From Chrysochromulina tobinii (lineage: Eukaryota; Haptophyta; Prymnesiales; Chrysochromulinaceae): a DNA stretch of 23,278 nt. The DNA is taken from positions 1 to 23,278 of the forward strand of contig JWZX01003013.1 of assembly GCA_001275005.1 (NCBI GenBank), read 5' to 3'. This document shows, piece by piece, positions 17,137 to 23,278 of the stretch. Every line of letters begins with the position of its first letter. The stretch's first letter is position 1. A model generated the notes under the pieces. The model saw only the letters and a list, made by a program, of their open reading frames with translations. It did not search any database and had not been told where the DNA came from. Position numbers and translations under genes: made by a program.

Positions 17137-19378
17137 ATGTTGCCCAAATTGCGGCCGACGGCTCGTCGCCTGTTGTCATCAGCTCCAGCGCAACTGTCGA
17201 TGACATCTGGCGCGATGTATAACTGGCGCGTGCGCGCGGTGGAGAAAGCTCTCGATAGGGTAGGCAAGGCCGTGGGCCCGCTCGAAGTGAGCGACTTGTC
17301 CTCCCTGGGCCACCTCGACCAATACCACTACCTGGGGACGGAGGCGTGCGACGAGGTGGCTGAGCTGCTGGGCCTGGGGCCGGGCTCGACACTTCTCGAC
17401 ATCGGCAGCGGTATCGGTGGGCCCGCTCGGTACCTCGCCGCCACGACCGGCTGCTCTGTTGTGGGCGTTGAGCTTCAGCGCGATCTTTATGAGGCATCGG
17501 CCAGTCTTACATCGCGTTGCCGCAGCATAAATAAACTCGTGAGCTTCGTAAATGCCGATGCCACCGGCGTGCACTCGCTGCAGCTGCCTCAGCCCTTTGG
17601 GCTCCATGGGCAATTCGATCACTTCATGTCGCTGCTCGTCAACTTGCATATTCCCGATCGGCGGGCGCTCCACGCGGGCATCCTGCCCCGCATCCGCCCG
17701 GGTGGCACCTTCGTGATCGATGACTTTGCTGCCGTGGCCCCTGCCACCGCCGCCGAGGGTCGAACCCTTGTGGATCTCGTTAAGGCCCCGAGCGTGACCT
17801 CTGTGTCCGCCTATGTAGCGGAGCTCGAGGACGTTGGGTTCGTCGACGTGGAGACTGTGGACATGACGGCCAAATGGGCCCATTGGACCGCCGCACGGCA
17901 CACGGAGTACGTTGCCGCCGAGGCCGAGATGGTTGCCCTCCACGGCCGCCAGATCTTTGAGAACCGCTCCTACTTCTACTCCAAGATTGACGAACTCTTC
18001 GCGGGCGGCCGTGTGGGAGGTGTGCGCATCACTGGCCGCCGGCCAGGGAAGGCCGAGGCGGCGTTGATAGCAGGGAGGAAAAGCCGCGCGAACAAGCCGA
18101 CGCCGCAGCCAGTGCACCTCCTCGAAAATTTGGCCACGTATTGTGGCGCCTCGGCCCCGGCCACTCCGCAGGCTGTCCCTCCTCCCCAAGTGAGCTTGGG
18201 GGCACAGCCTGCAGTGGAGGCGCAGACCAAGCGTGTCGTCGCGACCCAAGCGTCCGCCGCAGAGCAGCTGATCGGGGCCGCCTCCGCCCAGCCGCCGCTG
18301 CCTTGGCTGTCGCCGCCTCAACCCGGTCTGCACGACTCGCTCCAGTACCACTTCTTCCTCGGCCCTCTCTTCATCGCTGTGCGGGTCTTCCACACTGCGA
18401 CGCTGCAGAGCTCGACCGCTTGGCTGTACGACACGTCGCAGCCGAGCATGGGGCCGATCGAGCTGCTGAACACGTACACACCCCTCCAGACGGGCGTTGG
18501 TCCTGGGATCGTCCTTGAGGGTGAGGAGATGTGCATCGTCGACGATAGCGTCAACGGTGCCACCATCACCCTCCGCCCCTCCAACCCCAAAGCCCAGGCA
18601 GTTCTCCAGCAGGCAGGGGTCGGCCGGGGCTCACTGGGGCGACCGGAGCTCCGTATCGAGGTCGAGCAAGGGCATTCGTACGGTTGGATGCCCGCTGGTT
18701 TCGAGGGCGAGGCCGACCGGCCAGTCATCCACCGGCCAGCGATGGTGGCCAATGTGGCCATGTGGAGGGGTGTGGCTCGCGGTGGGTTTGGGTACAGCAA
18801 ACGGTGGGTTGAGAGGCCCGAACGCTGCTTGAGCCACGCGTCTGCCCTGTTCGTGCGCTGCTGCTTACAGAGACGGCCGCTCGAGTCCTATCCCGCACAG
18901 GTACCACGGCATCTACCCACGGTACAATGGTTGGCGCTTCATCCACGGCGTGGCACTGACTCAGGATCAAACCTTCATCGCGCCACCTCCTCGCCCACTT
19001 CCTCTCACCAGCATGGCGCAGGGCCCGTGGACGGCGCCTTCGATCGTCTGGACGGCCGATGCTACCTTCGGCGACGACAAGTACAATTACTTCAAGCTGC
19101 TCGCGCCCGAGGCTCACGAGAGTGGCACGCTCCTCGAGTCGGCGCAGGCCGATACCTACCAGCAGCAAGACGTCGCTTACGGCCGCATTGGTGGCGAGCG
19201 GGTCACAGCGAGTCTGAAGGAGATTGCCAAGTGGCACACAATCATCGGCGGGCGAGGAGGGAATGACATGGAGATGAAGTACGAGAACCGTCTCTGTGGC
19301 TTCACCCTGCAGGTCGGTGACAAGCCGCCGACGACAGGACTCGCCTACAACGAACGCTGCTTCGGGTGCCTCTGGTGA
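17137..19378 (+). CDS. SAM-dependent methyltransferase fused to an unassigned C-terminal domain (two exons)
   Basis: Join 17137-18791 and 18901-19378, 710 residues. The first 25 residues (MLPKLRPTARRLLSSAPAQL) look like an organelle presequence. The methyltransferase spans about 28-300: DLSSLGHLDQYHYLG (53-67), SAM motif I LLDIGSGIGGPARYLA (86-101), acidic VVGVELQ (108-114), FDHFMSLLVNLHIPDRR (160-176) and IRPGGTFVIDDF (186-197). It resembles the UbiE / small-molecule C- or N-methyltransferase group. A Pro/Ala/Gln linker (320-395) leads to a second domain from about 398 (LHDSLQYHFFLGPLFIAVRV) through GYHGIYPRYNGWRFIHG to the C-terminus NERCFGCLW. Alternating hydrophobic strands and W/Y-rich turns suggest a beta-barrel, perhaps lipocalin-like as in Svf1, CrtC or tocopherol cyclase; this is weak. 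Substrate unknown. The ATG at 17137 is the first after an open frame. Confidence 0.78.
18792..18900 (+). other. Intron in the methyltransferase fusion gene (109 nt, GT-AG, phase 2)
   Basis: Donor TTTGG|GTACAG, acceptor CCCGCACAG|GTACCA. It shifts frame into the one that ends at 19378 and joins GGFG to YHGIYPRYNGW. Without splicing the frame degrades into Arg/His-rich sequence and stops at 19266. A second acceptor, GCTGCTTACAG at 18870, is also in the right phase and would add ten residues, so the exact acceptor is uncertain. Confidence 0.7.
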
Positions 19379-19724
19379 GCAAGAGCGCCTCACAGCAGTA
19401 TGGGCATGCGTGTATTTGTATTATCAACTCAAAGTAAAAATGATCGGCGGGACCCCCCCGCGTCCGACGATCGACAATACCGAACGGAGGCGGGAGGGTT
19501 CGGCACGCCGTTCGCCGATCGTACGCACGGGCATGTCCGTCCGGTCGGGACTCGGGTCGCGGCCAGACCCCCTGTCTTGCGGCAAAACTCCGCCGAGGGT
19601 TTCTACTTACATCACGGGTACACCGTTGCTATTTAATGATTATTCAAACGCGGTCTGCATCTTTTGGTCTTGCCTCCGTTGCAGCTTCCTGGGTGTCTCA
19701 CAGCCTCCTCGACGCGATAGTTCC
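19379..19724. other. Convergent 3'-3' intergenic region
   Basis: About 345 bp between the stop codons of the two fusion-enzyme genes. No gene is seen; AT-rich patches near 19420-19442 and 19630-19655 may serve polyadenylation. Confidence 0.4.
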
Positions 19725-22700
19725 TCAGGCCTTGACGGCAGTAACGATCCACATGGGATCACCCTCCGTCGGGTGTGGGCTTACATCAGCGCTCGTGACG
19801 TTCTGCCATCCGGCGACGGGGCCGAAGTAAAAGTAGTTGCGTACGATGCTGGAGAGTGCGACCTCTTCGTCCATGTTGTTGAGCCAAAGGCTGGTGGCTT
19901 TCTCATCGAACACGCGATTGGTGAAGCTAACGATCGCGACGCCCCCCGGCTTGAGCACGCGATTCATCTCCGCAAAGACCTCACGCGGTCTCGTCAAGTA
20001 GCCCACACTCGCGGCCATCGTCACGAAGTTGAAGGAGCCATCAGCGTATGGCAGCGCCGGATGCAGATTGAGGTTGAGCACGTCCCGGCGGTGAGCGATC
20101 ACGTTCGCACCCAGTTCGAACGCGTTGAGGCCATGCACGGTCACGCGCGTAGTGTTGGGCAGTGGCGGGTAGTGACTCGTCCATGAGCTTGCCAGGTCGA
20201 GCAGCTCGAGGTTGGCGCGCAGCTCGGAACCGCCGATGCGGCGCGGGTTCGCCGAGTCGAAGAAGACCGCATAGGTCGCGCTCAGCGCGGCGCGCGCAGG
20301 TGCGTCAATGTGGTGGCCGAAGTTAGGCGCAGCATACTTGAGCGCGTCATCATTCTCGTCGAGCCGCGAAAAGTCAGACGACTTATACGGCCACGACTCT
20401 GGGCCACTCCAGCCGTGGAGATTGAACGCACTGATGCTCGCGCCGCCGAGCCGGTCAACCGTCGGAACGGGTATGGGCTTTCCGCCAAAGCCGGGCATCA
20501 CCATGCCAGCAGGCTGCTGTAGGCCGAAGCTGTCGCCGAATGGAGGGGCATGGCGAGCCTCGTCGACACGTCGCAGCGCATCGATGAACGTGTCGACGTC
20601 CACTGGCCCGTGCAGCTCAAGCCCGCTCCCGTGCACACCCTCCCGGACAAGGAAATGAGGCACGCCCTCAACAAGGGGATCCAATCGGCGGTACGTGTTC
20701 ATCAGCGGTCCCTCGGCGCGGTCCATTGCGCGGCGCATCATGAGCTCGTTCAAGCAGGATCCGTGCCGTTCAAGCATCAGGAGCCCAAGCTTGCCGTTGA
20801 GGGCCAGCAGCGTGTCCATGTCACTAATGTCATCACCATGTTCGAAGTAGCGCTCCGCAAGTGCCTCGTACACGCGCGCATGGTGCTCTTCGCCCGCAGC
20901 TCCAACGAAGAGATGCGCGCGCCTCGGATTGATCACACGCCGAGTGTTATCGTACGCGTAGTTGAGTGCACGAGCGGCGGCGTTGAGCGGGTATGAGTCA
21001 TCGTTGTACTCTTCGAGAGAAATGTCGCGCCGCTTGCGCATGTAAGCCCCCATCTCTTCACCGTCCATGTCCATATTTGGGTTAATGAAGACGGCATGAA
21101 ACCGGAGGCGCACGCCAGCCCCCTCATCGAGGCCCAGGTGCGCGAGCGCCGCCCGAAGCCGCTTCAACCCGAGGTAGGCAAGGGGGCAGCTCAGATCAGT
21201 GATCATGTCGATGGTGAGGCGCGCCGGCGAAGGGCCGAGGGGCAAAGCAGCATCGAGCGCCTCAAAATGCGCCTGGCTGCCGTCGCGCTCGTTGCCCACT
21301 GGAAGGCGTTGGAATTGGCGACGGAAGTCGAGCAGCATCGTGCGCTGCGTACGATTGTACACCGCGTTGACAATCGGGTCCACGACTGCGCGCACCCGCC
21401 GCCCGATTTCATTCGATGCGGTGGCCGCGGTCATGCGCGATGGGTGGTAGTCCGATCCCAGCGGCGGCGTGATCTTATGTGCACTCGGACCGTACCATGC
21501 CTGGTAGTACATGATCCGTGACGCGCCCGGCGGCGCCGCCTGCCGCTTAACAGCGTGCATGCATCCACGTAACAGTCCGCCCGTGTGCACCTGTGCGCCG
21601 GCGGCCATCATGATGACGAGGGACGAGTCATCAATATGCTTGGAGACGTAGACTGTCTCCCCGAGGGCATTCAAGAGCTGCAAGCCCAGACCCTCTTCAG
21701 GGTACTCAGGGAGCTCAATGGTGTGTGCCGCGCCAAAATCGAAGAATGCGTCGCCGGTCAGCGTTGAGATTGTGTTCGGGTCGATATGCCATGGTAGCCA
21801 ATAGGGCTCCACTTCGCCCCTTGAAGCGCCGTCCTCGGCCGAGCTCAAGGAGGAGCTCGCCGTCTTAGAAGCGCGCGACGATGCCGAGTGGGTGCGCATC
21901 GACGACAGCTCGGCAGCAGGTTCGGCGGAGCATGTGCTGGAGCTCGCCGTCTTGGAAGCGCGCGACGATGCCGAGTGCGTGCGCATCGACGACAGCTCGG
22001 CAGCTGGCTGCAGGTCCGCACTTGCATCTAAGCTAGCGGCTAACCTCGGCGATGGCATCCAGGTCGGTGTCGCGTCGGGCTGCATCAGGTCACCCTCCTC
22101 ACTCCGCATCAGGTCACCCTCCTCACTCCGCATGTGCTCGAGATCATCGAAGAGATCATCTCCGCGGGAGAACTCACTGCGGAAGATCTTCATGAGGAAG
22201 TAGAGGAAGTCGGACTGCTGCATCAAGCCACTGAGCGGCACCTGCGGAGGCGCCGTGCCCGCCTTCCGCGCTTCTTCTTCAATGAGACGATCCGTGCCCT
22301 GAAGCACAGCGAGCGTCACATTCCAGATGAGGCGGTTGACCCGAACGACGTCAGATTTGAAGTCGGCATCCGGCCATGGTGTCTTGCCAAAGACCGGATC
22401 GACCTGCGCCCGGCCGATGTCCTCCAAGGGGTTGTGCAGAAAGGCACCCTGGAGAGGGTCATCCACGTGTTGGTCACTTCGGAACCCAGGCCATGTAGAC
22501 CGCGATCGACGACTGTGAGGAGGCGGGCTTCTGGCCATCCGGATCGTGGCGTTCATGGCAGCACGCCTCGCCTCGCTAAAGCCAGGAATGTCTTTCACAA
22601 TCAGCAGCCCGTATGATGCATCGCCGGCATATGCCAGTCGAATCGCTGCAGCAGCCGCTGGTCCGTCTGCAACAAGTTCATCGTGCGAGAGCACAGCGAT

Positions 22701-22766
22701 GCCGGGAGGAGGCGAGACCTCGGAAGAGGCCCTAGCGAGCGCAAGCATGAGCAAGGTCCGCCGCAT
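19725..22766 (-). CDS. Three-domain enzyme: 2-oxoglutarate/Fe(II) oxygenase - DsbA/FrnE-like - type-11 methyltransferase
   Basis: 1013 residues in one open frame, ATG at 22766, TGA at 19727-19725. Domain 1 (about 22-440) resembles isopenicillin-N-synthase-like oxygenases: YGLLIVKDIPGF, then WHIDP with the HxD iron ligands (His327, Asp329), GLGLQLLNALGETVYV, the distal His404 in RGCMHAVKR, and Arg417 as likely 2-oxoglutarate ligand. Domain 2 (about 515-735) resembles FrnE-type DsbA: LTIDMITDLSCPLAYLGLKR, RAHLFVGAAG, EALAERYFEHGDDISD and EGVPHFLVREGVHGSG; the usual CPxC is CPLA, so the second Cys is Ala530. Domain 3 (about 840-1013) is a methyltransferase: LLDLASSWTSHYP, VHGLNAFELGAN, ALPYADGSFNFVTMAASVGY and MNRVLKPGGVAIVSFTNRVF. 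A Ser/Ala-rich repeat insert (212-320) lies before HxD. The N-terminus (MRRTLLMLALARAS) may be a weak signal sequence. Product unknown. Confidence 0.85.
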   Translation of the reverse strand: MRRTLLMLALARASSEVSPPPGIAVLSHDELVADGPAAAAAIRLAYAGDASYGLLIVKDIPGFSEARRAAMNATIRMARSPPPHSRRSRSTWPGFRSDQHVDDPLQGAFLHNPLEDIGRAQVDPVFGKTPWPDADFKSDVVRVNRLIWNVTLAVLQGTDRLIEEEARKAGTAPPQVPLSGLMQQSDFLYFLMKIFRSEFSRGDDLFDDLEHMRSEEGDLMRSEEGDLMQPDATPTWMPSPRLAASLDASADLQPAAELSSMRTHSASSRASKTASSSTCSAEPAAELSSMRTHSASSRASKTASSSLSSAEDGASRGEVEPYWLPWHIDPNTISTLTGDAFFDFGAAHTIELPEYPEEGLGLQLLNALGETVYVSKHIDDSSLVIMMAAGAQVHTGGLLRGCMHAVKRQAAPPGASRIMYYQAWYGPSAHKITPPLGSDYHPSRMTAATASNEIGRRVRAVVDPIVNAVYNRTQRTMLLDFRRQFQRLPVGNERDGSQAHFEALDAALPLGPSPARLTIDMITDLSCPLAYLGLKRLRAALAHLGLDEGAGVRLRFHAVFINPNMDMDGEEMGAYMRKRRDISLEEYNDDSYPLNAAARALNYAYDNTRRVINPRRAHLFVGAAGEEHHARVYEALAERYFEHGDDISDMDTLLALNGKLGLLMLERHGSCLNELMMRRAMDRAEGPLMNTYRRLDPLVEGVPHFLVREGVHGSGLELHGPVDVDTFIDALRRVDEARHAPPFGDSFGLQQPAGMVMPGFGGKPIPVPTVDRLGGASISAFNLHGWSGPESWPYKSSDFSRLDENDDALKYAAPNFGHHIDAPARAALSATYAVFFDSANPRRIGGSELRANLELLDLASSWTSHYPPLPNTTRVTVHGLNAFELGANVIAHRRDVLNLNLHPALPYADGSFNFVTMAASVGYLTRPREVFAEMNRVLKPGGVAIVSFTNRVFDEKATSLWLNNMDEEVALSSIVRNYFYFGPVAGWQNVTSADVSPHPTEGDPMWIVTAVKA
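21853..22008. repeat. 87-bp tandem repeat (29 residues) inside the oxygenase domain
   Basis: Unit 1 at 21853-21939 and unit 2 at 21940-22008 (incomplete) are nearly identical, both beginning gagctcgccgtctt. They encode two copies of AAELSSMRTHSASSRASKTA and flanking Ser residues in the insert before the HxD motif. The period is a multiple of 3, so the frame is kept. Confidence 0.9.
22083..22130. repeat. Perfect 24-bp tandem duplication
   Basis: Two identical 24-bp units, 22083-22106 and 22107-22130, starting catcaggtcaccctcc. They encode MRSEEGDL twice in the minus-strand protein, just before the 29-residue repeats. The perfect identity suggests a recent event. Confidence 0.92.
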
Positions 22767-22894
22767 AACCGCCGTCGAGGACTAGGACGAGCTACACAGA
22801 GTCCGCTCCGCGATGAAGACGTCGCCACCCTGAAAAAAAGTCCTCAAACGCGAATCTTTAATTTCACAGTGCCCGCCTCGGCGCGTTTCTTGCC

Positions 22895-22950
22895 GCGCGG
22901 CGGGGGCGACCTGGGCATGCCCTTGCGCGGCGGGGGCGACCCGGGCATGC
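22895..22950. repeat. 26-bp direct repeat, 30-bp period
   Basis: gcgcggcgggggcgacctgg+gcatgc at 22895-22920 recurs at 22925-22950 with one change (ctggg to ccggg). It lies about 130 bp upstream of the three-domain enzyme's ATG and just before the right-edge ORF, and could be promoter sequence for either. Confidence 0.85.
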
Positions 22951-22953
22951 ACT

Positions 22954-23278
22954 ATGGTGGGAGTTCATCCAATTCCATGCAATTCCTGTGAAAAGGCGAC
23001 GTGTCGCCCGACGGACGGCTCGTGCTTGACCGCGGCCTTCACGGGTCGACGGGCGACGCGACATTGGCCGATGCCTACGCGCTTTGATCATATCGCGGCC
23101 GTCTCCCTCCACGATGTCGTCGTCTTGGTGCCTGCGCCACTCTATCTGCCATCTGAAGCGGCTGCGTGGCCCGTGCGATTTGTTGCAGCCGAACGACCGC
23201 CTGCTGATGTGCAACTCATTGTGCTGTGTGGCACAATATCAGCAGTCACAGAATGGTTGAAACGCGTGCCAGGCCCAT
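22954..23278 (+). CDS. Possible partial gene running off the right edge, unknown product
   Basis: A plus-strand frame is open from ATG 22954 to the window end (108 codons); a second ATG at 23071 is an alternative start. The later part reads RFDHIAAVSLHDVVVLVPAP and VQLIVLCGTISAVTEWLKR, with the hydrophobic strand and helix pattern of a real protein, while the first 40 residues are less convincing. I recognise no family. It would diverge from the three-domain enzyme gene. Confidence 0.4.
   Translation, partial: MVGVHPIPCNSCEKATCRPTDGSCLTAAFTGRRATRHWPMPTRFDHIAAVSLHDVVVLVPAPLYLPSEAAAWPVRFVAAERPPADVQLIVLCGTISAVTEWLKRVPGP

Noticed and set aside
18792-19266. Direct read-through of the methyltransferase frame to 19266
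   Set aside because: Composition shifts abruptly to Arg/His/Ser-rich after 18792, while the alternative frame from 18901 reads as a normal protein to 19378.

Overview
This is nuclear DNA from a eukaryote, most likely a single-celled marine alga; haptophyte-like is my best guess and pelagophyte or similar is possible. The reasons are GC-rich coding sequence, scattered short GT-AG introns, unclustered genes on both strands, eukaryote-only genes (PWP2, eL24, a METTL18-type methyltransferase), a TGA-containing selenoprotein W with a candidate SECIS element, a nickel superoxide dismutase, and large fused multidomain enzymes. The lineage call is inference; no organelle or bacterial operon structure is visible.

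Layout, left to right. (1) 1-2482, minus: a GT2 + GT4-like glycosyltransferase, cut by the left edge, with a 99-nt intron and a long Ser/Pro-rich low-complexity stretch. (2) 3089-5530, plus: a multipass membrane protein whose C-terminal domain resembles HET/TIR-type 'SHRW' domains. (3) 6278-6856, plus: NiSOD in two exons. (4) 7687-8352, minus: a coiled-coil EF-hand protein. (5) 8662-8913, plus: selenoprotein W, with a SECIS at about 8962-9028. (6) 9318-10493, plus: a METTL18/HPM1-type protein-histidine methyltransferase. (7) 10958-14232, minus: PWP2 in two exons. (8) 15201-15698, plus: ribosomal protein eL24. (9) 15899-16177, plus: a Dabb-domain protein. (10) 17137-19378, plus: a SAM methyltransferase fused to an unassigned C-terminal domain, in two exons. 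(11) 19725-22766, minus: a 1013-residue protein joining a 2-oxoglutarate oxygenase, a DsbA/FrnE-like fold and a type-11 methyltransferase. (12) 22954-23278, plus: a weak partial ORF running off the right edge.

Functional links. METTL18 (its relatives methylate ribosomal protein uL3), PWP2 (small-subunit processome) and eL24 are consecutive and all concern ribosomes; PWP2 and eL24 diverge from one intergenic region. NiSOD and SelW are redox genes on either side of the EF-hand gene, and the EF-hand gene and SelW diverge from a 309-bp gap. Otherwise the genes look independent.

The most unusual items are the three-enzyme fusion (11), the methyltransferase fusion (10), the HET/TIR-like membrane protein (2), the eukaryotic NiSOD with Phe in place of the usual Tyr of the nickel hook (3), and the selenoprotein W gene (5), which a standard gene finder would truncate at its Sec codon. 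All domain calls come from reading motifs by eye; no database search was run.
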